From assembly GCA_003611875.1 (NCBI GenBank), contig RAYY01000046.1, forward strand, positions 1 through 32,491: DNA of 32,491 bases, read 5' to 3'. This document shows, in pieces, positions 15,493 through 23,688 of the stretch. The notes beneath the pieces are model-generated. The model ran no database searches and was not told where the DNA came from. It saw only the letters and a list, made by a program, of their open reading frames with translations. Made by a program: the position numbers and the translations under genes. Origin of the DNA: a bacterium D16-56. Its GTDB lineage: Bacteria > Bacillota > Clostridia > Lachnospirales > Lachnospiraceae. Position 1 is the first letter of the stretch; every line of letters starts with the position of its first letter.

Positions 15493-16356
15493 TCAGCATC
15501 CATTCCACAGCGTGTCATAAAATATATATTGCTGCAGCACCCCCTGGATATTCCGGTAACGCCCTGGAAAACCGTCCGGATAATGCTTAAGCAAAGCCTG
15601 ACGGATATGGGTATCAACCGGAAATGCCTGAAAATGCCGGAGTGCAAAAAGACAGATACAGTCTGCCACCTTTTCCCCCACGCCATAAAGCTTCATAAGC
15701 TCTTGTCTGGCATCCTCATAGGAAAGACTGCAGACTCCGGAAAGATCAAATATTCCCTCAGCCACATTTCTTGCCGCCCGGACTACATACTTGCTCCGAT
15801 ATCCTAAGTTACATGCCATCAGGGCATCCTCCTTTAAGCCGGCAAGAGCCTCTGGAACTGGAAATGCATGATAAATAACGCCGGTATCTGTGCACCTGGT
15901 TTCCCCGTAACGCTCACATAAGTTTTCAATGCACCGGCGGATACGTACAATATTGTTCTGCTGGGAAATGAGAAATGACACGATCATCTCCCACAGATCC
16001 TGATGCAGAATCCGGATCCCATAACCAGCAGCGGCAGCCTGAACCAAGTAAGAATCCTCCGGACAAATCTGCCGGATATACTCCCCGTAATCTTTGTCCA
16101 GATGAAAATACCCTTTCCAAAAATCATCAAATTCTGATTCCTCACAATAAAAAACACAGTTTTCGCCCTGCTGCTCTGCCTCTAAGTACCGGCTTCCTGC
16201 AATGATGCGGTAACGGCTCCATGGCTGTTCTTCCTCTGCTGATTCTGCAGAGGCAGGATTTGGGGGCTGCCCCGGCATAAGAGGCCCCATCCGAAAGCAT
16301 TGCCCGGACCGGCATATCTGTCCAAGGCTGAAATGAGAGAGTTTTCTTTCTGTCAT
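15493..16356 (-). CDS. ogg: 8-oxoguanine DNA glycosylase (Ogg/HhH-GPD)
   Basis: A base-excision repair glycosylase/lyase that removes oxidised guanine. The 287-residue protein has an N-terminal OGG-type beta domain (1-110) and the HhH-GPD fold. The HhH hairpin is LYGVGEKVAD (223-232). The Schiff-base lysine is K189 (NLGYRSKYV) and the catalytic aspartate D248 (PVDTHIR). N-S-Q-type residues occur at SFLISQQNN. AAAGGA precedes the ATG at a spacing of about 11. It follows cbiC by 62 bases without a visible terminator, so it is probably read with the cobalamin operon, although the function is unrelated. Confidence 0.92.
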   Translation of the reverse strand: MTERKLSHFSLGQICRSGQCFRMGPLMPGQPPNPASAESAEEEQPWSRYRIIAGSRYLEAEQQGENCVFYCEESEFDDFWKGYFHLDKDYGEYIRQICPEDSYLVQAAAAGYGIRILHQDLWEMIVSFLISQQNNIVRIRRCIENLCERYGETRCTDTGVIYHAFPVPEALAGLKEDALMACNLGYRSKYVVRAARNVAEGIFDLSGVCSLSYEDARQELMKLYGVGEKVADCICLFALRHFQAFPVDTHIRQALLKHYPDGFPGRYRNIQGVLQQYIFYDTLWNGC

Positions 16357-16418
16357 CTGTATGCTTTTCCTTTCTAGTAAAAACTATTCTGTTAATTCTG
16401 CCTCTTTACACTTCCCGT

Positions 16419-17051
16419 CTATCTCACAATCTGATACATCAGCGCATTGCATATAGCCGCCGCAATGGCGCTCCCCCCCTTCCTCCCCCTGGCTACAATG
16501 CAGGGCACCCCGGCCTTACACACCAGTTCTTTGGACTCCTCAACATTTACGAATCCTACCGGCGCCCCAATCACAAGGGCCGGACAGACAGCCTTTTCCT
16601 GTATCAGCTCACACAGACGAATCAGCGCTGTAGGCGCATTTCCAATGGCAAAGATCACCGGGCCCTTAACCGCAGCCGCCCGTTCCATACTGACAAGGGC
16701 ACGGGTAACTCCCCGTTCCTTTGCCTCACGGGCCACATCCTCCTCCCCCATAAAGCAGTGTACCCTGCATAACAGCCGCTCTGATGCCGTCTTGTTGATC
16801 CCCGCTGCTGCCATGGCAGTATCCGTGACAATCACCGCTCCATCCTTAAGAGCCTCTATCCCCTTTTTGACCGCTCCTTCGGAAAAATACAAATTGGACG
16901 CATAATCAAAATCCGCGGAAGTATGAATACATCTTTTTACCACTGCCAGCTCCCCTAAGGTCCACTGGCCCGCCGGCATTTCCCGCTCTATAATCTCCAT
17001 ACTCCGCCTCTCAATTTCCTCCGGGCGAATCCACTCCCTGATCTCAGCCAT
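16419..17051 (-). CDS. cbiC: Precorrin-8X / cobalt-precorrin-8 methylmutase
   Basis: CbiC (CobH) moves the methyl group from C11 to C12 to give hydrogenobyrinate or cobyrinate. The 210 residues are the usual size. Visible family motifs are RPEEIERRSMEII at the N terminus, VVTDTAMAAAGI (with the region of the catalytic His expected nearby, CIHTSADFDYA), AIGNAPTALIRL and VIGAPVGFVNVEESK. It overlaps the end of cobQ by eight bases, indicating translational coupling in the cobalamin operon. Confidence 0.95.
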   Translation of the reverse strand: MAEIREWIRPEEIERRSMEIIEREMPAGQWTLGELAVVKRCIHTSADFDYASNLYFSEGAVKKGIEALKDGAVIVTDTAMAAAGINKTASERLLCRVHCFMGEEDVAREAKERGVTRALVSMERAAAVKGPVIFAIGNAPTALIRLCELIQEKAVCPALVIGAPVGFVNVEESKELVCKAGVPCIVARGRKGGSAIAAAICNALMYQIVR

Positions 17052-18603
17052 CCTGTCCCTCCATTATTTTATAAACCTTCTCCATATCCAAAGCCCCTCT
17101 CACCAGACGGGCCAGCTTCTCATACTGCTCCTCCTTATATGCCTTTACAGATCTTTCCTCTTTCTTCCATCTGCCCATCCACTCACCGGCAAAATCCGTT
17201 CCTCTTTCTCTGGCCAGCTTTTGGAGCAGCGCTTCTGTCAGACTGTGGTTGTCAAACAGGCCATGAAGATAGCTTCCCAACACCCGCCCGTCCATGCGCT
17301 CCATTCCATCCGCCCGTCCGTCCGTCAGGGCAATGACAAAAGCGCCGTCATCTCCTTTGCAGTTATCCGCCATCCGGGTATCTCCCATATGGATCTCATA
17401 CCCTGTAATTCCTTGTCCCAAGTCCCCTCCAAGCATCCCGCTCGGCCTTACCAGCGCCCCTCTAATTTGGGTCCGCGTCTTCTTGCCGGAAAATATTGTC
17501 TCGCCGGGCAGCAGCCCCATTCCCTTCATACACTGCCCGGCATCCCCCTCCACACCATCCGGATCCTGAAGCCATTGCCCCAGCATCTGATATCCGCCGC
17601 ATATTCCGATAACACGGGTTTTCTCCTCCTTTGCCAGACAAAGGATTTCTTCTTCCATACCGCTCTCCCGCAGCCATGCCAAATCTGCCATGGTATTTTT
17701 TGTGCCGGGAAGAATAATCAAATCCGGTTTTTGCAGCAAAGACGCCCGGGCCACATAGCGCAGCCTGACTCCCGGCCATCTTTCAAGCACATTAAAATCC
17801 GTAAAATTAGAGATATGGGGAAGGCGGACCACCGCAATGTCTAAAAGCTCCTTGCCGTCTGCACCTTCCGTCCGTATGAGCCTTTCTGACAGGCTGTCCT
17901 CATCCTCCAAGTCAATTTCCTCCATGGGAATCACCCCCACCACAGGGATATTCAGCCGCTTTTCGATCATTCGAAGCCCTGGCTCCAAAAGCCCTTTGTC
18001 CCCCCGAAACTTATTGATCACCAGCCCCTTAATCCGCGCCCGCTCCTCTGGCTCCAAAAGCATGACTGTACCATAAAAAGAGGCAAACACCCCTCCCCGG
18101 TCAATATCTCCCACCAGAAGCACCGGAGCATCCGCAATTCTTGCCATTCCCATATTCACAATGTCATTTTCCTGCAGATTGATCTCCGCCGGGCTGCCTG
18201 CCCCCTCTAACACCACCACCTCATACTTCTCTGAAAGCCTGTCAAACGCCTGCCGGATAACCGGAATAAACTCTGTCTTTCTGCGGTAATAGTCCATGGC
18301 CTTCCAGTTGCCTGCCACTTGTCCCCGCACAATGACCTGGCTTCCCATATGGCTGACAGGTTTTAACAATATCGGATTCATATCCACGGAAGGCTCTGCC
18401 TTTGCTGCCTCCGCCTGCATGGCCTGTGCCCGCCCGATCTCCAGTCCGTCCCTTGTAATAAAAGAATTTAACGCCATATTCTGAGATTTAAAGGGAGCTG
18501 TCCTGTATCCGTCCTGCCAAAAGATCCGGCAAAGGGCGGCTGTCAGAAAGCTCTTGCCGCAGTTAGACATGGTTCCCTGAATCATAATTCTTTTTGCTGA
18601 CAT
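17044..18603 (-). CDS. cobQ: Cobyric acid synthase
   Basis: CobQ (CbiP) amidates four peripheral carboxylates of adenosyl-cobyrinate a,c-diamide, using glutamine and ATP. Its 519 residues show an N-terminal dethiobiotin-synthetase-like ATPase with QGTMSNCGKSF (9-19) and FKSQNMALNSF, then GAGSPAEINL and GDIDRGGVFASFYGT. A C-terminal type 1 glutamine amidotransferase domain has the nucleophile C335 (GICGGYQMLG) and a C-terminal YLHGLFDN histidine. It lies 18 bases after cbiF. The pathway is anaerobic if CbiK is the chelatase. Confidence 0.97.
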   Translation of the reverse strand: MSAKRIMIQGTMSNCGKSFLTAALCRIFWQDGYRTAPFKSQNMALNSFITRDGLEIGRAQAMQAEAAKAEPSVDMNPILLKPVSHMGSQVIVRGQVAGNWKAMDYYRRKTEFIPVIRQAFDRLSEKYEVVVLEGAGSPAEINLQENDIVNMGMARIADAPVLLVGDIDRGGVFASFYGTVMLLEPEERARIKGLVINKFRGDKGLLEPGLRMIEKRLNIPVVGVIPMEEIDLEDEDSLSERLIRTEGADGKELLDIAVVRLPHISNFTDFNVLERWPGVRLRYVARASLLQKPDLIILPGTKNTMADLAWLRESGMEEEILCLAKEEKTRVIGICGGYQMLGQWLQDPDGVEGDAGQCMKGMGLLPGETIFSGKKTRTQIRGALVRPSGMLGGDLGQGITGYEIHMGDTRMADNCKGDDGAFVIALTDGRADGMERMDGRVLGSYLHGLFDNHSLTEALLQKLARERGTDFAGEWMGRWKKEERSVKAYKEEQYEKLARLVRGALDMEKVYKIMEGQDG

Positions 18604-18621
18604 GGCAAAAGTCTCCTTTTA

Positions 18622-19416
18622 CTATTCATCTGCCCCGTCCGTTTTCCCACTCCCCAAGCTGCCGTCTGCCCCTTTCCGATATTCATGGCTAAAACAAGGG
18701 TCATACAATTTAGAAATTTCAAAAGAATCACCTAAAAACTCTCCCACCACCACTAACGCGGTCTTTCTGATTCCTGCCGCTTCCACCTTTTCTGCCAGAT
18801 CACGCAAGGTTCCCTGAATCACTATTTCGTCCTCCCAGGATGCCTTATAGACCACCGCAGCCGGTGTGTCGGATCCATATCCTCCCTTTTTTAAACGCCG
18901 GCAAAGCTCCCTAATCTGACCCACGCTGAGAAAGATCACCATGGTTGAGCCATGCTTTGCCAATTCTTCCAGGCTCTCCTTCTCAGGCACAGGCGTCCGT
19001 CCCTCCATTCTGGTCAGGATCACGCTTTGACTCACCCCAGGCAGCGTATATTCCCTTTTCAGGGCTGCCCCTGCGGCCAGGAAAGAACTGACCCCCGGAA
19101 TCACCTCATATTGGATTCCCCGCTTCTCAAGCTCTGTCATCTGCTCCCGAACCGCACCGTATAAAGACGGATCTCCTGTGTGGACCCGTGCCGTTATTTT
19201 CCCTTCCTGCTCCCCCTGCTCCATCACAGAAATCACCTGGGGCAATGTCATGGAAGCGCTGTTATAAATCCTGGCTTCCGGCTTTGCTCCTTCCAGTATC
19301 TGAGGATTTACCAAAGAGCCGGCATAAATAATCCTGTCTGCTTCCTCTATTACCCGTTTTCCTTTTACGGTGATCAGATCCGGATCCCCTGGCCCGGCCC
19401 CGATAAAATATACCAT
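18622..19416 (-). CDS. cbiF: Precorrin-4 / cobalt-precorrin-4 C11-methyltransferase
   Basis: CbiF (CobM) uses S-adenosylmethionine to methylate C11 of the contracted corrin ring. From the start at 19416, which has AAAGGACAGG upstream, the protein has 264 residues. It shows the tetrapyrrole methylase P-loop GAGPGDPDLITVKG, YAGSLVNP, HTGDPSLYGAVREQM and PGVSSFLAAGA. The reading frame stays open to 19533, but those 39 extra residues are basic and unlike the family. The last 25 residues (Gly/Asp/Lys-rich) extend beyond the usual end. It is preceded by a 346-base gap of debris. Confidence 0.95.
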   Translation of the reverse strand: MVYFIGAGPGDPDLITVKGKRVIEEADRIIYAGSLVNPQILEGAKPEARIYNSASMTLPQVISVMEQGEQEGKITARVHTGDPSLYGAVREQMTELEKRGIQYEVIPGVSSFLAAGAALKREYTLPGVSQSVILTRMEGRTPVPEKESLEELAKHGSTMVIFLSVGQIRELCRRLKKGGYGSDTPAAVVYKASWEDEIVIQGTLRDLAEKVEAAGIRKTALVVVGEFLGDSFEISKLYDPCFSHEYRKGADGSLGSGKTDGADE

Positions 19417-19457
19417 ATCCTGTCCTTTCTCCTGTCTCCTGCAATGACTTCTATGCC

Positions 19458-19640
19458 CCTTATTGGGAAGCCCACCCGGTCTCCTCGCCGCCAAGGAGGT
19501 ATTTCTGCCGATTTTCCGGGGTGTTTTCCACAAAATTCAGCCGGGGGTACGGTTCTGCGTAAGCTGCATAAACAGCTTCAAATGCTGCTCTCTCACCATA
19601 CAAATCCACTTCCCCCCAACTATAGTCTTCCTTTCATTTG
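19458..19640 (-). pseudogene. Possible decayed ORF or leader between cobT and cbiF
   Basis: On the minus strand a strong site, AGAGGAGATAAGACAA, leads into an ATG near 19637, but the frame stops after five codons (M-K-G-R-L). Two other frames then stay open for about 35-50 codons with gene-like codon use. One contains VREQHLKLFMQLTQN and the other RQKYLLGGEETGW before a TAA near 19459. This pattern suggests a frameshifted small gene, or a leader peptide of cbiF. I recognise no family. The rest of 19417-19762 holds only the terminator listed next. No cobalamin riboswitch core is visible. Confidence 0.3.
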
Positions 19641-19702
19641 TCTTATCTCCTCTATGATATTTTCAAAAACTCACTGATTTATATAGTTTATCAATATTTA
19701 TG

Positions 19703-19751
19703 AAAAAAGCAAGGGCAAATCAATTATAGTGACCATAGCTTTCCCCCTGCT
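19703..19751 (-). terminator. Possible terminator after cobT
   Basis: On the minus strand AGCAGGGG pairs with CCCTTGCT (one G-T pair) around a 28-base loop, followed by TTTTTT (19703-19708). It starts 12 bases past the cobT stop. The loop is long, so the strength is doubtful. If active it would separate cobT from cbiF. Confidence 0.45.
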
Positions 19752-19762
19752 CTGATTCCCCC

Positions 19763-20836
19763 TCAATACCGCTCATACGCCTTAATCCGTATATCCTCAA
19801 AAGTCTTATTCTGACGGTACACTGCCTCTGCCATATCCAAAAGGGGAAACAAAAGCACTGCCCCTGTCCCCTCCCCCAAAGCCAGCCTTCCATGAATTAA
19901 GGGTTCCAGGCCCAGCCTCTTTAATCCCAGCTCACAGGCCGGCTCCCTGCCCACATGAGAAGCCAGAAGATAGTCTGTGACCAGCGGACAAAGCTTTTGG
20001 GCCAGCAGGGCCGCTGACACAGAGATCATTCCGTCCAGCACTATCGGAATATGATAAATGGCTCCTCCCAGCATTAACCCACACATACCCGCTATATCAA
20101 AACCCCCCAGAGCCGCAAGCACTGCAAGAGGATCCTCCTTGTCCGGGTGATGAAGCGCAATGGCTTCTTTAATAACCTGCAGCTTTCTCTCAAGCCCTTT
20201 CTCAGAAAGACCTGCTCCCCTTCCGGTCACTGTCTCTGGTTCTTCCTTTAGCATCACACTTGCCACTGCACTTCCTGTAGTCGTATTTCCGATTCCCATT
20301 TCCCCTACTGCCAGGATATGATATCCCATATCTTTCATTTCCGCCGCAAGACGAATACCTTCATGAATCCCGTCCAGCGCCTGCTCCCTGGTCATAGCCG
20401 GTTCCTTGTAAAGATTGGCTGTGCCGCCGGCAATCTTACAGTTCCGCACTCCTGGCTCTGACACGTCACCGCATACTCCCATATCCACGGGAATCACATC
20501 AGCCCCGGCCACAGACGCCATCCGGTTAACACTGGCCGTACCCTTTGCAAAGTTCTCCGTCACCACTGCCGTCACACTGCTGTCTGTCTGGGTAACACCC
20601 TCAGCCACCACCCCATTGTCCGCACAAAATACTACCACGCCTTTTCTCTCCAGGCATACATCTTCCTGTCTGGTGATTCCTGCTATCTTTGTTATCATTT
20701 CCTCCAAAAGCCCCAGGCCCCCAATGGGCTTTGCTATTCCGTCCCAACGGTCACGGCTGGCTTTTTTCTTATCCTCATCTATGGGGCGCACATTTCTGCA
20801 CAAGCACTTTAACTGCTGGTCATAATAATCTTCCAT
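19763..20836 (-). CDS. cobT: Nicotinate-nucleotide--dimethylbenzimidazole phosphoribosyltransferase
   Basis: CobT activates the lower ligand base of cobalamin to alpha-ribazole phosphate using nicotinate mononucleotide. The 357-residue length matches the family. Visible are RWDGIAKPIGGLG (N terminus), CADNGVVAEGVTQTDSSVT, GEMGIGNTTTGSAV, and LALGEGTGAV with the catalytic glutamate near the C terminus. I prefer the ATG at 20836, six codons inside the longest frame, because GGGAAGGAAAAA precedes it directly. It follows cobJ by 115 bases containing two small palindromes. Confidence 0.95.
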   Translation of the reverse strand: MEDYYDQQLKCLCRNVRPIDEDKKKASRDRWDGIAKPIGGLGLLEEMITKIAGITRQEDVCLERKGVVVFCADNGVVAEGVTQTDSSVTAVVTENFAKGTASVNRMASVAGADVIPVDMGVCGDVSEPGVRNCKIAGGTANLYKEPAMTREQALDGIHEGIRLAAEMKDMGYHILAVGEMGIGNTTTGSAVASVMLKEEPETVTGRGAGLSEKGLERKLQVIKEAIALHHPDKEDPLAVLAALGGFDIAGMCGLMLGGAIYHIPIVLDGMISVSAALLAQKLCPLVTDYLLASHVGREPACELGLKRLGLEPLIHGRLALGEGTGAVLLFPLLDMAEAVYRQNKTFEDIRIKAYERY

Positions 20837-20855
20837 TTTTTCCTTCCCTGTCATA

Positions 20856-20934
20856 ACAGTTAAGACCGCTTAAACTGTTATTCCCTTTCCCTCAAAAATT
20901 CCGTCTGTTTTCCTAAAACCGTCAAAGCTTTGAC
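20856..20934. repeat. Two palindromes in the cobJ-cobT gap
   Basis: TAACAGTTAAG (20855-20865) pairs with CTTAAACTGTTA (20870-20881) with one bulged base. A separate perfect 14-bp palindrome, GTCAAAGCTTTGAC, lies at 20921-20934. The first hairpin ends close to the cobT ribosome binding site and may influence its access. Neither has a T tract. They could be mRNA stability hairpins or protein sites. Confidence 0.4.
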
Positions 20935-20951
20935 TGCCGTTATAGCTGCCA

Positions 20952-21704
20952 TTATAATTTCCGCGGCCTTGCCCTCTCTACCTGGTATCCTCTGGGAGTC
21001 ACCATCTGCCCATGAATCTCCTTTGTCTGGGAATTTCCGATAAACACTGTAGTGAACATGTCCACAGGCCTGTCTTTCAGCTTTCCTAGTGTCAGCGTCT
21101 CACACCGCTCCCCTTCCCTTCCTATAGAAAACGCAAGCCCGCACACCCTTTCCGGCTCCATTATCTCCAAAAGGATCCCACAGGCCCTTTTCAGATAATC
21201 TGCACGCTTTTTGCTGGACGGATTGTAAATGCAGATTGCCAGATCCGCCATTGCCGCACAGCGAAGTCTTTTTTCGATGGTTTCCCAGGGAGTTAAGAGA
21301 TCGCTTAAGCTGATCACGGCAAAATCATGGACAAGAGGAGCTCCCAAAAGAGCGCTTCCGGCCAAAGCTGCCGTCACCCCCGGCACTGGCTTGACCGAGA
21401 CATCCGGATATTCTGCCTGGATCTCAAGCATCAATCCTGACATACCGTACACTCCTGCATCCCCGCTGCACACCATAGCCGTCTGTTTTCCCTTTCTGGC
21501 CTCCTCAAAAGCCATGCGGCAGCGCTCCTCCTCCTGCCGCATGGGCGTAGTCTGGTACTCTTTATCCGGCAGTATCTTTTTAAGCAGTTCCACATAGACC
21601 GTGTACCCGATGATCACCTCACACTGCTCCAGCACCTTCCTGGCCTGCAAAGTCATCTGTTCTTCTCCCCCCGGCCCCATTCCCACTACATAAACCTGCT
21701 TCAT
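20952..21704 (-). CDS. cobJ: Precorrin-3B / cobalt-factor III C17-methyltransferase
   Basis: CobJ (CbiH) methylates C17 and drives ring contraction in corrin synthesis. From the ATG at 21704, with AAAGGAGG six bases upstream, it has 250 residues. It shows the tetrapyrrole methylase start VYVVGMGPGGEEQMTLQA, GYTVYVELLK, CSGDAGVYGMSGLMLE, VPGVTAALAGSALLGAPL, HDFAVISLSDLLTPWE and IYNPSSKKR. The frame is open to 21761 but those residues are coded inside cbiK. Its first 86 bases overlap the 3' end of cbiK. Confidence 0.95.
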   Translation of the reverse strand: MKQVYVVGMGPGGEEQMTLQARKVLEQCEVIIGYTVYVELLKKILPDKEYQTTPMRQEEERCRMAFEEARKGKQTAMVCSGDAGVYGMSGLMLEIQAEYPDVSVKPVPGVTAALAGSALLGAPLVHDFAVISLSDLLTPWETIEKRLRCAAMADLAICIYNPSSKKRADYLKRACGILLEIMEPERVCGLAFSIGREGERCETLTLGKLKDRPVDMFTTVFIGNSQTKEIHGQMVTPRGYQVERARPRKL

Positions 21705-22485
21705 TCTCTGCCTCCTTTGCGTGACGCACATACATCTGACGGATCTCCTTATACTCTCCAAGCCCCTTCATCAGACATTCAACCTGATATCCCTTCTGCA
21801 GAAAACGGGATTTCCATGAATGTTCATCCTCCCCTGCCATATCCCTGCAGGCATGATCTCCCGCCACCACCAGAAAAGGGGTCAAAACCACCCGCCCGGA
21901 TCTGCGTCCTTCCACTAATGCTGTCATATTTTCTAAAGTTGGCGATGCCTCCACGGTTCCCACCAGACAGTCAGAAAAGCCCTGCCGGAAAAATGCCTCC
22001 TGCAGCCGTGCATAAGAGCTGTTGGCCGCATGCTCCGTGCCATGTCCCATGAAAATCAGATCCGTGTCCGCACGTCTTTTACACCCCAGTCCCTGACCCA
22101 AGATCCTGGCCGCCTCCTCATAGTCCTCCTGTGATGTCAAAAGCGGCTCCCCCCAGGTCAGGCAGTCAAACAGATCCTGATACCTGTTAAGCGTATCCTT
22201 CATCCGGTCATATTCAAAGCCGTGGATCACATGGGTAGTCTGCGCCAGCACAATCCGAAATCCATCGTTTTTAAGCCGTATCAGCGCTTCCTCCACACTG
22301 TCCACCTGTATGTTGTCACGCTCCCGCAAAATCCTCACAATCGTAGGGCTGGTATAAGCCCGCCTGAACTCATAATCTTCAAATGCCTCCTGCAGATCCC
22401 TCTCAATCACATCTAAAGTCTTTTCCCTGGTTTCCCTGTAGCTGGTGCCAAAGCTAATTACTAAAATCGCCTTTTTCTTCTCCAT
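21619..22485 (-). CDS. cbiK: Sirohydrochlorin cobaltochelatase
   Basis: CbiK inserts cobalt into sirohydrochlorin, the entry step of the anaerobic cobalamin route. With the start at 22485 it has 288 residues. It shows KKAILVISFGTSYRETREKT, the conserved TTHVIHGFEYDRM, GHGTEHAANSSY (general acid histidine) and PFLVVAGDHACRDMAGE with the second metal histidine. GGGAGG lies 11 bases upstream of the ATG. The frame continues about 25 residues past the normal CbiK end (after GLGEYKEIRQMYVRHA), producing the long overlap with cobJ. It is the first gene of the cobalamin operon in this window. Confidence 0.95.
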   Translation of the reverse strand: MEKKKAILVISFGTSYRETREKTLDVIERDLQEAFEDYEFRRAYTSPTIVRILRERDNIQVDSVEEALIRLKNDGFRIVLAQTTHVIHGFEYDRMKDTLNRYQDLFDCLTWGEPLLTSQEDYEEAARILGQGLGCKRRADTDLIFMGHGTEHAANSSYARLQEAFFRQGFSDCLVGTVEASPTLENMTALVEGRRSGRVVLTPFLVVAGDHACRDMAGEDEHSWKSRFLQKGYQVECLMKGLGEYKEIRQMYVRHAKEAENEAGLCSGNGAGGRRTDDFAGQEGAGAV

Positions 22486-22519
22486 CCGCCGATATGCCTC
22501 CCATCTTTCCGATTCTCCG

Positions 22520-22528
22520 ATTATACCA
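22520..22528 (-). promoter_or_regulatory. Extended -10 promoter of the cobalamin operon
   Basis: On the minus strand TGGTATAAT provides a perfect TATAAT (22520-22525) with the extended TG element (22527-22528). No good -35 is present at 17 bases, as is common for extended -10 promoters. Transcription would start near 22513, leaving a leader of only about 28 bases before the cbiK ATG. There is therefore no room for a cobalamin riboswitch. Confidence 0.55.
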
Positions 22529-22579
22529 CTAAACATCCTATCTTCCTACTATAAATTCATCCAAATGTTTCCGGCACAC

Positions 22580-22608
22580 AAACAGAAAGACAGCCCAAAC
22601 CGGCTGTC
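22580..22608 (-). terminator. Terminator after the ABC substrate-binding protein gene
   Basis: GACAGCC (22589-22595) pairs with GGCTGTC (22602-22608) around a 6-base loop. On the minus strand TTTCTGTTTG follows. It begins 16 bases past the stop of the lipoprotein gene and ends the hydF-ABC transcript before the cbiK promoter. Confidence 0.65.
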
Positions 22609-22623
22609 TCCCTATAAAAATCC

Positions 22624-23688
22624 TTATTCTGCCTTCCAGATCAAAGCTTCTATATCCACATCATTTTCAATCATCCCATTATCCTTCATAAAGACCACCG
22701 TCTTTTTCATGGCTTCAATGTCTGAGTCCCGAATGGTCATATCAAAGTCATACATAGGAACCATTTCCTTCACCGCCTCCACGGTCAGCCCTGTCTCCTG
22801 TGCCGTGATCTCCATGGCTTGCGCCTCATCCGCCTCAATCCTGTCCAAAACCTGCTTCTGAGCCTCCAAAAATGCCTTCACCTCATCTGGATGGCTGTCA
22901 ATATAAGCGCCGCCGGCAGCCACCACAATGGTTGCATCTGTCAGACCTGTGCCGTCTGTAATCACCGAAAACCCGTCCTTCTCCATATTATACGCAGTAG
23001 GGCCTGCCAACAAGGCGGCATCCACACTTCCCCCTGCCAAGGCAGCCTGCGCATCCGGAATGCCCATGGACACAAACTCAATATCTTCCTCCGTCATACC
23101 CCCGCCTGCCAGATAGGCAACCAGCAGCTCATGAAGAATCGTCCCCTTTGGCCCTGCCACCTTCTTTCCCCTTAAATCCTCCGGTGACTGGATGGAATCA
23201 TCTTTTCCAAAAAGCTTAAAAGCCTTGGGAGAACGGCTGTAGGAGCTGATAATCTTAATATCCGCTTCATTGGAAGCCGCCAATATAACCGATGTAGCTC
23301 CCACTGCATAGAGAAACTGGATATCCCCGGATGCCAACGCCTGTGTCTGCTCCGGCCCGGTAGTCAGATCCGAATAAGACACGCCATACCCCAGCTCCCC
23401 AAACTTCTCTGCAAAAATCTCCTGATCCTTCTCCACAATAGACGGCACATTCAAAGGAGATTTCACATAGGTCACAGAAATCGTCCCTTTGTCCTCGGCT
23501 GCATCGCTTTTTTGCGAAGCGCTTTCTTCCTTAGCCTCTGCCTTTTCATCCAAAACCTCTGCAGATTCAGACGCCTCCTTCCCGGCGCTTACATCCCCTG
23601 TCCCTTTGCCCTGGCTTTGGCATCCTGTCAAAAAAGTAAAAGCCACTGCTGCTGCCATCATCCATGAGATCACTCTTTTTTTCATCAT
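22624..23688 (-). CDS. ABC transporter substrate-binding lipoprotein (SsuA/NMT1-like)
   Basis: This extracytoplasmic solute receptor has 354 residues. The signal peptide ends in the lipobox LTGC (lipidated C23), followed by an acidic and Ser/Lys-rich tether (about 25-70). The mature part starts with ISVTYVKSPLNVPS and contains GDIQFLYAVGA, LRGKKVAGPKGT and GGSVDAALLAGPTAY, the pattern of the aliphatic sulfonate/nitrate/taurine and NMT1-type binding proteins. The ligand cannot be read from sequence. It is last in an operon after its ATPase, with a 4-base overlap (ATGA-type coupling). Linkage to hydF upstream hints at a metabolic link, but that is inference. Confidence 0.88.
   Translation of the reverse strand: MMKKRVISWMMAAAVAFTFLTGCQSQGKGTGDVSAGKEASESAEVLDEKAEAKEESASQKSDAAEDKGTISVTYVKSPLNVPSIVEKDQEIFAEKFGELGYGVSYSDLTTGPEQTQALASGDIQFLYAVGATSVILAASNEADIKIISSYSRSPKAFKLFGKDDSIQSPEDLRGKKVAGPKGTILHELLVAYLAGGGMTEEDIEFVSMGIPDAQAALAGGSVDAALLAGPTAYNMEKDGFSVITDGTGLTDATIVVAAGGAYIDSHPDEVKAFLEAQKQVLDRIEADEAQAMEITAQETGLTVEAVKEMVPMYDFDMTIRDSDIEAMKKTVVFMKDNGMIENDVDIEALIWKAE

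Noticed and set aside
19417-19762. Cobalamin riboswitch ahead of cbiF
   Set aside because: The conserved B12-box core (GCCACTG) and the preceding conserved segments are not visible on either strand.
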